NCBI GenBank assembly: GCA_041653875.1
Contig: JBAZEM010000003.1
Coordinates: forward strand, 62,001-126,000
Source of the DNA: VSJD01 sp041653875
Lineage (GTDB): Bacteria > Verrucomicrobiota > Kiritimatiellia > JAAZAB01
Length of the DNA stretch: 64,000 nt
Reading direction: 5' to 3'
Under the pieces are notes generated by a model, which was not told the DNA's origin, searched no databases, and saw only the letters and a list, made by a program, of their open reading frames with translations. A program made the position numbers and the translations under genes. Below, in pieces: positions 52,357-60,066 of this stretch; position 1 is the first letter of the stretch; the number at the start of each line of letters is the position of its first letter.

Positions 52357-53562
52357 TTATTTCTTCAGCGCCTTTTTGAATTCGCGGGTGAGCAGCGGGA
52401 CGATTTTAAAGAGGTCGCCGACCAGACCGTAAGTCGCCATCCGGAAGATGGGCGCATCGGGATCCTTGTTGATTGCCACGATAATGTCGGAACTGGACAT
52501 GCCCGCCAGGTGCTGGATTTGCCCGCTGATGCCACAGGCAATATAAATCTTGGGACAAACGGTCTTGCCGGTCTGGCCGACCTGGTGCGAATATGGAATC
52601 CAGCCCGCGTCCACGGCGGCGCGCGAGGATCCGACCCCGGCCCCCAGCGCTTCGGCCAATTCGCGGACGATCGCAAAATTCTCCGGCGCCTGCAGGCCGC
52701 GGCCGCCGGACACGATAATGTTGGCCTCCGCGATGTTGGCCGTGGTTTCCGTTTCCGGCACAAACCGCACGCGTTGGGCGCGGGATTTCAAGACTTCGGC
52801 GGCCACCTTCTCGATGATGGTCTCGCCCTGGCGCTTGACGTCAATCCCGGCCTCTTTCATGACCTTGTGACGCACGGTGGCCATCTGGGGCCGGTGCCTG
52901 GGCGTGATAATGGTGGCCATGATGTTGCCGCCAAAGGCCGGGCGGGTCTGCAACAGGTTCTTCGTTTCCGGGTCGATGGCCAGGCCGGTGCAGTCGGCCG
53001 TAAGCCCCGCCTTGACGCGCACGGCCACGCGCGCCACCAGACTGCGCCCGATCGTGGTGGCCCCGCAAAGCATGATGGCGGGCTTATGCCGCCGAACAAG
53101 CTCGATAAGCACGGCGGCATAAGGCTCGTCCTGAAAATAGGCCAGTTCGGGCGCGTCCACCAGATAGACTCGGTCGGCCCCGCGCCGGGTGAGTTCCGCC
53201 GTCTGATCCGCCATCCGGTGGCCCAGCAATGCCGCGCACAGCTTCATGCCAAGCTGATCGGCCAGCTTGCGCCCTTCTCCCAAAAGCTCATAGGTAATGC
53301 TTTGAATATGGCCGTCTTTCTGCTCGGCAAAAACCCAGACATCGCGGTAAGCGCTCAGGTCCGCCGCCGCGGCCGCCGGTTTACGCATCGCGATGGCCTT
53401 GAACTTGCAGACCTCGACGCAGGCCCCGCAGAGTGTGCACTTGGCAAGATCGATGACCGCCAGCTTGCCCTGCATGGTTATGGCGCCGAACGGACAGGAC
53501 TTGATGCAGAGCCGGCAACCGACGCACTTATCTTTATCGATCGCAATAGGTTCGTTTTCCAT
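52357..53562 (-). CDS. etfA: Electron transfer flavoprotein alpha subunit with N-terminal 2[4Fe-4S] ferredoxin domain
   Basis: A 401-residue EtfA extended at the N-terminus by a ferredoxin with two CxxCxxCxxxC sets (Cys13, 16, 19, 23 and 42, 45, 48, 52). The flavoprotein part follows: an N-terminal Rossmann-like domain (about 72-260) and the FAD domain (about 270-400) with GAGVGSSRAAVDAGWIP, SHQVGQTGKTV and CGISGQIQH. The ferredoxin may link the ETF to low-potential carriers, as in ETFs tied to acyl-CoA or lactate dehydrogenases of anaerobes. It lies 62 bp downstream of etfB. No dehydrogenase partner is adjacent. Confidence 0.94.
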   Translation of the reverse strand: MENEPIAIDKDKCVGCRLCIKSCPFGAITMQGKLAVIDLAKCTLCGACVEVCKFKAIAMRKPAAAAADLSAYRDVWVFAEQKDGHIQSITYELLGEGRKLADQLGMKLCAALLGHRMADQTAELTRRGADRVYLVDAPELAYFQDEPYAAVLIELVRRHKPAIMLCGATTIGRSLVARVAVRVKAGLTADCTGLAIDPETKNLLQTRPAFGGNIMATIITPRHRPQMATVRHKVMKEAGIDVKRQGETIIEKVAAEVLKSRAQRVRFVPETETTANIAEANIIVSGGRGLQAPENFAIVRELAEALGAGVGSSRAAVDAGWIPYSHQVGQTGKTVCPKIYIACGISGQIQHLAGMSSSDIIVAINKDPDAPIFRMATYGLVGDLFKIVPLLTREFKKALKK

Positions 53563-53623
53563 GAATACTCTCCTGGTAACTATTCAGCGATCATGCTCCA
53601 CTGAACACCGAACACCTCCGTAA

Positions 53624-54418
53624 TTACGAGGCCGCGGCAATCACGGCATCCTTCAGTTTCGCGACCACCTGCGGCACAATTTCCTCGGGCTCCCCCTTGA
53701 AGATCTGCCCGCCCTGCCGGGCCGGCGGCGTGAAAATTTTAACTACTTTGGTCGGCGACCCGTCCAAGCCCATGCCGGCTTTTTCGCCCTGGAGATCGTC
53801 CGCTTTCCAATGCGTGATTTGCGCTTTCTTGGCGGCCAACTTGCCCTTGAGTGACGGCAAACGCGGCTCGTTGATTTCCTTGACAACCGTCAACATGCAA
53901 GGCACCGGCGCGCGGATCGCTTCGGAGCCCTCTTCCAGGAGCCGTTCGCCGATCACATACTCGGCGCTGACTTCCTCGATCTTGCGCACATAGGTGATTT
54001 GAGGCAGGTCCAGATGGGCGGCGATGCCGGGGCCTACCTGGGCGGTGTCGCCGTCCGAGGCCTGTTTGCCGCACAGGATCAGGCCGTAATCGCCTATTTT
54101 TTTCAAGGCCAGGGCCAGCGTATAGCTGGTGGCCCAGGTGTCACTGCCGGCGAACGCCCGATCGGAAACCAGGATGCCGGCATCCACGCCCATGGCAATG
54201 GCCTCGCGCAAGGCGTTCTCGGCCTGGGGCGGCCCCATGGTAATGGCCGTGACCTTGCCGCCCAGTTTCTCCTTCAGGCGCAGACTCTCTTCGATGGCGT
54301 ACATATCGAAGGGATTGACGATCGAAACGACGCCTTCCCGGATCAGCGTATTGGTCTTGGGGTCAATCTTGACGTCCGCCGTATCCGGCACCTGCTTGAT
54401 ACAAACCACGATATGCAT
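53624..54418 (-). CDS. etfB: Electron transfer flavoprotein beta subunit
   Basis: A 264-residue partner of EtfA. It has the opening MHIVVCIKQVPDTADVKID, the NPFDMYAIEE segment and CGKQASDGDTAQVGP, the nucleotide loop that in bifurcating-type ETFs contacts a second flavin; the classical type binds AMP here. The beta signature VKEINEPRLPSLKG is present. The start at 54418 has a GGGGAG tract directly upstream. It is the first gene of etfBA and has a predicted promoter at 54516-54544. Confidence 0.93.
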   Translation of the reverse strand: MHIVVCIKQVPDTADVKIDPKTNTLIREGVVSIVNPFDMYAIEESLRLKEKLGGKVTAITMGPPQAENALREAIAMGVDAGILVSDRAFAGSDTWATSYTLALALKKIGDYGLILCGKQASDGDTAQVGPGIAAHLDLPQITYVRKIEEVSAEYVIGERLLEEGSEAIRAPVPCMLTVVKEINEPRLPSLKGKLAAKKAQITHWKADDLQGEKAGMGLDGSPTKVVKIFTPPARQGGQIFKGEPEEIVPQVVAKLKDAVIAAAS

Positions 54419-54515
54419 AGGCTCCCCATTTCGATTTTTATGCGGGCATCGAATTTTAAATTTCCGATCGGAAATCGGCAATTAAAGATCACTCGCTGAA
54501 TCGCTCGATGAATCA

Positions 54516-54544
54516 ACCCTACCGGCTTGGCGCATACTTGTCAA
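54516..54544 (-). promoter_or_regulatory. Predicted sigma70-type promoter for etfBA
   Basis: On the minus strand, TTGACA (54539-54544) and TAGGGT (54516-54521) are separated by 17 bp, about 100 bases before the etfB start. The leader holds a weak heptad-like tract (54440-54490). Confidence 0.45.
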
Positions 54545-54613
54545 GCGCCCCCAAATCATCGCCTAAGACCGGCGGACTGTTTTGCGAACGCGCTTTTCAC
54601 CCTGTGCCCGCGC

Positions 54614-54697
54614 GGCGGTCGAGGCCGTCCGCCTTCCATGAGAAGGCATCGCGTGAATCGCGATAATGGTTCATGGAGGGCGACGGGCTCCGTCGCC
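54614..54697. repeat. GGAG-type paired hairpin
   Basis: The left hairpin is GGCGGTCGAGGCCGTCCGCC, followed by TTCCAT. The right half is ATGGAGGGCGACGG with GCTC loop and CCGTCGCC. The halves are inverted copies with ATGGAGG / CTTCCAT boundaries, a REP-like pair of the GGAG type. It lies between the divergent etfBA and sensor-kinase promoters and fills most of this 395-bp gene-free interval. Confidence 0.55.
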
Positions 54698-54775
54698 GTA
54701 CGGACGCGTGGTTCACGCCGGGTTCTTGGCAAGATGGCTCATCCTTAGGCGAGGATCAGGGGAAGCGGCAGACAA

Positions 54776-54803
54776 TTGACATCGGACCGTGACACTCTAC
54801 AAT
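54776..54803 (+). promoter_or_regulatory. Predicted sigma70-type promoter for the orphan sensor kinase
   Basis: TTGACA (54776-54781) and TACAAT (54798-54803) are separated by 16 bp, close to consensus. The -10 element ends 10 bases before the ATG at 54814 and there is no ribosome binding site, so the mRNA is predicted to be nearly leaderless. Confidence 0.55.
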
Positions 54804-54813
54804 ATATTCCGTT

Positions 54814-56154
54814 ATGCACAACCCCCGTCACCGTGTGCCGCTGATCCTTGTCGCCGGGTCGGCCATCCTGTTGATTGCCGGCGTGGCTGTCGGCAACCTT
54901 TGGCTGCTCGTCAGCCTGTATAAAAGCACGGCGCGCTCATCCGCGACGCTCTCCGCCATCCAATACGGGCTCCTGGTGACAAAGAACCTGGAGCAACAGA
55001 CGTTTTTCAGCGGAAACTCCATCGGCAAGGAAGACGCCGAGCAGTTCGGACAAATAGTGGCGGCCTTGCAAATGGTGGACCCCGGCTTGGAATATGTGTC
55101 GGTCAGCGAGGACGGCGTCATTGTCTATCAAAAGCAAGCGCGCCTTGCATTGGAACCGGGGATATTTAACGACGCAACCGCCAATCGTCCGGCAACGATA
55201 AGCATGGGACGGAAAAAACTATTGGTTGGCACAAACATGATTCCCGTAATCACGTTCACCCGCGCCGTCCGCTCTCCCGAAGGCCGTGTGCGCGACCTGC
55301 AGGTGGCCTTCCGCAAAGACATATTTGAGCGCGAACATGCGGGCGCCGCCACGGCTGTGGCCACGATGTTTAAGATGTCGATCCTGACTTTGCTGATTTC
55401 GTTCGGCCTTTGCCTGCTGGCGGTCATCGGTCTGGTCCGGCGCGAGCTGATCTGGCAGAAACGCCAACAACTGAACGAGCACCTCTCCTTTGCGGGCGCC
55501 ATGGCCGGCAGTATTATTCACGATTTTCGGAATCCCATGTCGGCCATGCGGCTGGATGCCCAACTCCTCCAGCATGAAATCGCCAAGGGCGCCGCCGGGC
55601 GCCCCGAGCGGCTGTTGGACCTGGCCGGCCGCATTACGCAAACGATCGACCGGATGGACACCCTGCTGGGAGAATTTCTGGTGATTTACAAGCCGGATGC
55701 CGCAACCCATGAACGATTTGACCTTAACGCCGGCGTGCAGGATTGCATTGAGCTGGTCAAACACCGGTTTGCCAAAGCCCGCATCCAAGTTGTCCTTGAA
55801 CTCGCGCCAACGCCGCTTTACGTCCAAGGCTATCCCGTGCAATTCAAACGGGCGCTGTCGAATGTGTTGAATAACGCCGAGCACTTTTCGCCCGTGGACA
55901 GCACCGTTACGGTGCAAACCCGGCAGGAGCAGAAGCAAGCGATTGTGACCGTCACCGACGAGGGTCCCGGCATTCCCGCGGCCGACCGCAAGCGCATCTT
56001 CGAGATTTTCTTTTCCAGGCGTCCCGGCGGCACGGGCATCGGCCTGGCCCTGGCCAAAACCGCCGTGGAAAACTGCGGCGGCACGATCGATGTGGCAACG
56101 CCGGACTCCGCCAAAGGCAGCCGGTTTGTCATCCGGATTCCGATGCAGGCATGA
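54814..56154 (+). CDS. Membrane sensor histidine kinase (orphan)
   Basis: A 446-residue two-helix sensor kinase. Membrane segments lie at about 9-35 and 186-208, enclosing a periplasmic sensing domain of about 150 residues with no named fold that I can recognise. There follow a short linker, HisKA with His236 in IIHDFRNPMSAM, and an intact HATPase domain with N-box NVLNNAEHF, G1 DEGPGI, F box IFEIFFS and G2 GGTGIGLALAK. Unlike the kinase at 37.1-39.1 kb, all ATP motifs are standard. No response regulator gene lies beside it. A strong promoter sits directly upstream. Confidence 0.9.
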   Translation: MHNPRHRVPLILVAGSAILLIAGVAVGNLWLLVSLYKSTARSSATLSAIQYGLLVTKNLEQQTFFSGNSIGKEDAEQFGQIVAALQMVDPGLEYVSVSEDGVIVYQKQARLALEPGIFNDATANRPATISMGRKKLLVGTNMIPVITFTRAVRSPEGRVRDLQVAFRKDIFEREHAGAATAVATMFKMSILTLLISFGLCLLAVIGLVRRELIWQKRQQLNEHLSFAGAMAGSIIHDFRNPMSAMRLDAQLLQHEIAKGAAGRPERLLDLAGRITQTIDRMDTLLGEFLVIYKPDAATHERFDLNAGVQDCIELVKHRFAKARIQVVLELAPTPLYVQGYPVQFKRALSNVLNNAEHFSPVDSTVTVQTRQEQKQAIVTVTDEGPGIPAADRKRIFEIFFSRRPGGTGIGLALAKTAVENCGGTIDVATPDSAKGSRFVIRIPMQA

Positions 56155-56279
56155 CCGGCGGCCCTGCTGTCAAAATTCAAATTGCTTTGCGACAGCAGTG
56201 ATATTTGAAGCGCGCACAAAGAAGGATTGCGTTTTGGCGGCGGTCATATTATGGTTCCGGCCTTGCGAAAGGATGATAT

Positions 56280-56843
56280 ATGGCCGGCATTTGGAAGCAG
56301 TTCGCCCAGCGGGAAGCATCGTCCCTGATTCAGTTCGTTAAATACGCGATTTGCGGCGGGGCGGCGGTAACGGTGCACGTCATCGTTTTCTTCCTGCTCT
56401 CCTGGCTGATCATCCCCGCGCTCAACGACAAGGATATCCTTGTCCGGCTGTTGCATCTCGCGGCGGTCGACATCAGCGACGCCCTGCGCGCGCGCAACGC
56501 CATGATCAACAACATCCTGGCTTTTCTGTTCTCCAACCTGGCGGCCTACATCCTGAATATCCTCTGGGTTTTCGAATCCGGCCGTCGTTACCAGTTGTTG
56601 GATTCGGTCTTGCGCAAACTGGGGCTTATTCGGCGCGCGCGACTGAGCGCCTGGGCCCACCGCGCGGCGGAGGTGGCCCTGTTTTACGCCGTATCGGGTA
56701 TTTCCATCGCGATCGGCACATTCCTGATGGGCGTAATGATCAACCAGTGGCATTGCACGACCACGGTGGCCTTCGGCGCGGAATGCGTGGTCGCGGCCCT
56801 GATCAATTTCGCCCTGCGGAAGTTCATGATCTTCAAGGGCTGA
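56280..56843 (+). CDS. GtrA-like small membrane protein
   Basis: A 187-residue protein with four predicted membrane helices and the GtrA-type opening (QFVKYAICGGAAVTVHVIVFFLL) and NNILAFLFSNLAAYILNILWVF block. GtrA-family proteins are thought to help move polyprenyl-linked sugars across the inner membrane. Relative to standard GtrA (about 120-140 residues) it carries an insertion of about 45 residues between helices. AAGGA lies 7-8 bases before the ATG. Its last 11 bases overlap the convergent recO gene. Confidence 0.78.
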   Translation: MAGIWKQFAQREASSLIQFVKYAICGGAAVTVHVIVFFLLSWLIIPALNDKDILVRLLHLAAVDISDALRARNAMINNILAFLFSNLAAYILNILWVFESGRRYQLLDSVLRKLGLIRRARLSAWAHRAAEVALFYAVSGISIAIGTFLMGVMINQWHCTTTVAFGAECVVAALINFALRKFMIFKG

Positions 56844-57732
56844 TCCGCGTTCGCAGGATCGAGAGCGCCGTGGCCCGCGCCGGATTGCCGATTTCGAGGT
56901 GGTATTGCATAAAAAGTCCCAGGATCCTCTCAAGTTCCTTCGTTTGCCGGGGCGTGCAGGCCGCGCTTTGCGCCGAGCGCCAGGAGCGCGACGACTGCCA
57001 GAAGCGGAGCATCCCCAGAATGTCAGGCGCGATCGGCAGCGCCTCTGCGCCGGCCGCCGGCGCGCACGTTTTGCAAAGAACGCCTCCGCGCCCACAGGAG
57101 AACACGGCCGCCTCACGCGCGCCGGCGGCAGTCTCCCGGCGGCCATTTGTCGTCCCGCCTGCCGCGCCCGCAACGCTGTCGCGTAGCGACTGCGGGCAGG
57201 CAACACCGGGCGCAGCGCTGCGGGCAGGCTGCCATCTGCCGTCTGTCTTCAGCGGATGGCGGCAGATCAGGCATTCGTTGAGTTGCGGAGAAAAGCCCAT
57301 GAGCTGCATGAGTTTAAATTCGAACCAGAACATGCCGATCTCCAGGGCCGATTGATCGGAGAAATAATCGAGGGCCATATCCAGCAGACGGAAGAGTTCC
57401 GGATGCGGCGCATATAGCGGCGAAATCCGCGCGACCAGTTCGGCAAAGTAGGAGGCACACGCCGTCGAGCGCCAACGCGACCGCAAGGGCGTGCGCGGCT
57501 TGAGCGGCGAGCATTCCTTGACGATGTGCAGTCCCCGGAACAGGCGCAGGTAAACCAGCAGTTCGCAGGTATAGAACAAGTCCACCTGACCAACGAACGG
57601 ACTGCGGCGGCGATGGGCGCCCTTGATGATCGTGGCGATCTTGCCGTGGTCGCTGGTCAACCACAGAACCACACGGGAGGTTTCCGAGAAAGGAATCATC
57701 CGCAAGACAATGGCCTGGGTTTTGACGATCAT
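56833..57732 (-). CDS. recO: DNA repair protein RecO with repeat-derived insertion
   Basis: A 299-residue recombination mediator with an N-terminal OB fold (MIVKTQAIVLRMIPFSETSRVVLWLTSDHG and GKIATIIKGA), a helical domain and a zinc finger formed by CLIC (Cys154, Cys157) and CKTC (Cys220, Cys223). The two cysteine pairs are usually separated by 15-20 residues, but here by about 62. Part of the extra sequence (residues about 178-192) is the translation of a palindromic CCTGCCCGC-type repeat (57157-57201), so a repeat has inserted in frame. The finger may still fold. The gene follows ybeY, as in many bacteria. Confidence 0.88.
   Translation of the reverse strand: MIVKTQAIVLRMIPFSETSRVVLWLTSDHGKIATIIKGAHRRRSPFVGQVDLFYTCELLVYLRLFRGLHIVKECSPLKPRTPLRSRWRSTACASYFAELVARISPLYAPHPELFRLLDMALDYFSDQSALEIGMFWFEFKLMQLMGFSPQLNECLICRHPLKTDGRWQPARSAAPGVACPQSLRDSVAGAAGGTTNGRRETAAGAREAAVFSCGRGGVLCKTCAPAAGAEALPIAPDILGMLRFWQSSRSWRSAQSAACTPRQTKELERILGLFMQYHLEIGNPARATALSILRTRISP
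57157..57201. repeat. Palindromic repeat inserted in recO
   Basis: GCCTGCC (57157) and its complement GGCAGGC (57195-57201) enclose GCCCGCA-ACGCTGTCGCG / AGCGACTGCGGGC, a large palindrome. It resembles the repeat at 10154-10190 in the CCTGCCCGCAGT and ACAGCGTTGC cores. A partial second copy follows at 57205-57232. It is translated in frame as part of RecO. Confidence 0.65.
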
Positions 57733-57842
57733 AGGCTGAAGGCTGCGGACTGTAAGCGGTTGTGAAAATCAGGGCAAAGAGATACTGGTTCCTCGTTCTT
57801 CGTTCCGACTTCTGCATTCTGCATTCTTCATTCTGCATTTCT
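57733..57842. repeat. Heptad arrays (units AGGCTGM and ATTCTGC)
   Basis: AGGCTGA, AGGCTGC, GGACTGT (57733-57755) directly precede the recO start on its upstream side. After about 40 bp comes GTTCTTC, GTTCCGA, CTTCTGC, ATTCTGC, ATTCTTC, ATTCTGC (57796-57837), reaching the ybeY stop. Confidence 0.62.
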
Positions 57843-58310
57843 TCCCAAGAGTTCCGTCATAAGACCGGCCCGCCGGGCTTGGGCCAGCCAGCGCAATTCC
57901 CGCCGGCGCATGCGGCGCCGTTGCGCGCGCGTGCGATCGTCGGCCCCGGCCAGGTGGTCGCAGCCATGCGCCAGGTAGAGGGCCAATTCATCGGACACCT
58001 TGCCTGCGGCGCGCGCGCCTTCCTCCAGCGCCCGTTGAACATTGAGATGAATCTCGCCGCAGGCGCCCGCGCCGCCGCCGGGCATGGGCGCGAGCGTGAA
58101 TGTAATGACATCCGTTGCGCGCGCGTGGTCGAGAAAAGTCCGGTTGACCGGGGTGATCCCGGCGTCATCGGTCAGCACCACGGACACCCCGGCCCACGCA
58201 CATTCAGGACGCAGGCGGCCGGCCCGGAGCATGAAAAAACGCGCCAGCGCCGTCAACTTACGAACGTTCGGGCGGCGTTTCGTCTGCCGATTGTGAACGA
58301 ATATTTTCAT
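57828..58310 (-). CDS. ybeY: Endoribonuclease YbeY (16S rRNA maturation)
   Basis: A 160-residue zinc-dependent endonuclease involved in 3' processing of 16S rRNA and ribosome quality control. It has SVVLTDDAGITPVNRTFLDHARATDVITF near the centre and the metal site HGCDHLAGADD near residue 123. In the usual H-G-x-x-H-L-x-G-x-D-H motif the last histidine is a zinc ligand; here the position is aspartate. Asp could still bind the metal, so activity is plausible. The start at 58310 lies 53 bp inside the end of the HD-domain gene. Confidence 0.88.
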   Translation of the reverse strand: MKIFVHNRQTKRRPNVRKLTALARFFMLRAGRLRPECAWAGVSVVLTDDAGITPVNRTFLDHARATDVITFTLAPMPGGGAGACGEIHLNVQRALEEGARAAGKVSDELALYLAHGCDHLAGADDRTRAQRRRMRRRELRWLAQARRAGLMTELLGRNAE

Positions 58311-60066
58311 TGCTGGGATAGGCCACACGCCCATGCAGGATGTTGCTCAAGGTTAAAATCAGCGCGCGCCGGATGGCATTGATTTCCGCCAGGGTCAGGT
58401 CGCAGGCATCCAGTTGGCCGTCCCGAAGCTTGGAATCCATTACATCGCGCACCAGGTCTTCCATGTTGCCGGGCGTAATCTTTTCCAACGACCGCGAGGC
58501 GGCCTCGATTGCGTCCGCCAAACTCAACACGGCAATTTCACGGGACTGCGGCTTGGGACCGGGATAGCGGAAGTCCTCTTCCTTCACACCGGACGAGGCC
58601 GTATCGGGCGCGGCTTCGCCGCGCTGGACATTGGCCTTATGATAGAAATAAAACACCAGGCCCGAGCCGTGGTGCTGTTGAATGGCCTCGACCACCGCCC
58701 GGGGCAACTTGTAACGCAAGGCCAGGTTGACGCCCTCCTTGACGTGGGAAATGATGAGCAAAGTACTCATGCTGGGCGACAAATCGTCATGCGGATTTTG
58801 GCCGTACTGGATATTTTCGGAAAAGAAGGCGGGCTTGACCAGCTTGCCGATGTCATGGAAATAGGCGCAGATTCCGGCGCGCAGCGCATTGCCGCCGATG
58901 GCGGTCACGGCGGCCTGTGTCAGGTTGGCCACCATCAGGCTGTGGTGATAGGTGCCGGGGGCCTCGATCGCCAGGCGTTTCAACAAGGGATGTTCGAGAT
59001 CCGAAAGCTCCAGGAGCGAAATATCCGTGGAAATCCCGAAGATGAGTTCCAGGAGCGGAAGCAGGAGCATGGCGGCCAAAGCCGAGAACACGCCGCCGGC
59101 TATGCTCGCCAGGCACAAGGGAATCACGGCTTCGAAGCCGGGCATCCTGATGGCGGCGAATCCGGCGACGCCGGCGGCGCCCGCCAGTCCGGCCCACAGT
59201 CCGATCCGGAAAATCTTCGAACGTGTTCTTACCGCCTGCGCAAAACGGACCGTAACGGCGGTCACGATCAGCCCCGTCACAAACACACTGATCCGGTAAT
59301 CGGCCAGCCCGGCGGCGACAAAACTAACCCAGAAACCCACCACAACACCGGCCAATGGACCGACCAATATTGACATCAAGAGCGGCGCCAGCGCCAAGGG
59401 CATAAGCGCCTCCACCAATGGGGTGAGCCAAGGCAGGCGATCGAACTCCATCCACAACAACCATTTGACTGGCGCCAGGCTCAGGAGCGAAACCAAAAGG
59501 AACAGGAGGATCATCGAGTTCGACGAGATGACCCGCGGCGGAAGCCGGGCTTTGCCGGACGCGCCGAGCTCCGCGGTGCGTCCGAATTCGCCAAAGTCCG
59601 GAGCGCTTCCCGCACCGTCAAGGCAAACAAAGCGAAAGACAATGGCCGTGACCATTACGCCAAGCAAGAGAAGAAGTCCGTCGCCGGCCAGCTTTTGCAG
59701 TCGGTTCGAAAACGGTTCGTTCTCCTTGGCGAGCGCCTGGTAGCGCCGGATTTTTGCGAGCGCGACCGCATCCCCCATCTGCCCGCGCGGCACAAGCTCG
59801 GCGCCGGCGGACACGCCCCTTGCAGACAATACGCGCCCGGGTGTAAGCCGGCTTGCCCGCCCCGCGCCAAGGCCTTGGTCGGCAGGCCCGCCGCTGTTAG
59901 CCACCATTTGCAGGAGAAACGCCGTTAACCATACCAAAAACCAGCATCCCAAGCCCATGGCCGGTTTGTTGACAAAGGCCAAAACACCTTTGTCGGGCGC
60001 CTGACCGGATGGGCGCAGACGCTTTTTGGCGCCTTTAAGGAACAGTTTGGAAAACGCAAAGATCAT
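58258..60066 (-). CDS. 7TM-HD domain phosphodiesterase (PgpH-like)
   Basis: A 602-residue membrane protein related to PgpH, which hydrolyses c-di-AMP. It has an N-terminal helix (about 38-55), a shortened extracytoplasmic domain, a block of about six to seven helices (about 125-375) and a C-terminal HD domain with YHHSLMVANL, FHDIGKL, HVKEG, IQQHHG and SLADAIEAASRS. The HD metal ligands look intact. The extracytoplasmic domain is much smaller than in Bacillus or Listeria PgpH (about 710 residues). The ATG overlaps the aminotransferase stop by 4 bp. The order pgpH-ybeY-recO is common, although phoH, dgkA and era are missing here. Confidence 0.86.
   Translation of the reverse strand: MIFAFSKLFLKGAKKRLRPSGQAPDKGVLAFVNKPAMGLGCWFLVWLTAFLLQMVANSGGPADQGLGAGRASRLTPGRVLSARGVSAGAELVPRGQMGDAVALAKIRRYQALAKENEPFSNRLQKLAGDGLLLLLGVMVTAIVFRFVCLDGAGSAPDFGEFGRTAELGASGKARLPPRVISSNSMILLFLLVSLLSLAPVKWLLWMEFDRLPWLTPLVEALMPLALAPLLMSILVGPLAGVVVGFWVSFVAAGLADYRISVFVTGLIVTAVTVRFAQAVRTRSKIFRIGLWAGLAGAAGVAGFAAIRMPGFEAVIPLCLASIAGGVFSALAAMLLLPLLELIFGISTDISLLELSDLEHPLLKRLAIEAPGTYHHSLMVANLTQAAVTAIGGNALRAGICAYFHDIGKLVKPAFFSENIQYGQNPHDDLSPSMSTLLIISHVKEGVNLALRYKLPRAVVEAIQQHHGSGLVFYFYHKANVQRGEAAPDTASSGVKEEDFRYPGPKPQSREIAVLSLADAIEAASRSLEKITPGNMEDLVRDVMDSKLRDGQLDACDLTLAEINAIRRALILTLSNILHGRVAYPSNENIRSQSADETPPERS

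Noticed and set aside
56833..56843. Frameshift or error at the gtrA-recO junction
   Set aside because: The 11-bp convergent overlap leaves both proteins with complete, plausible C-termini, so it is a normal tail overlap.
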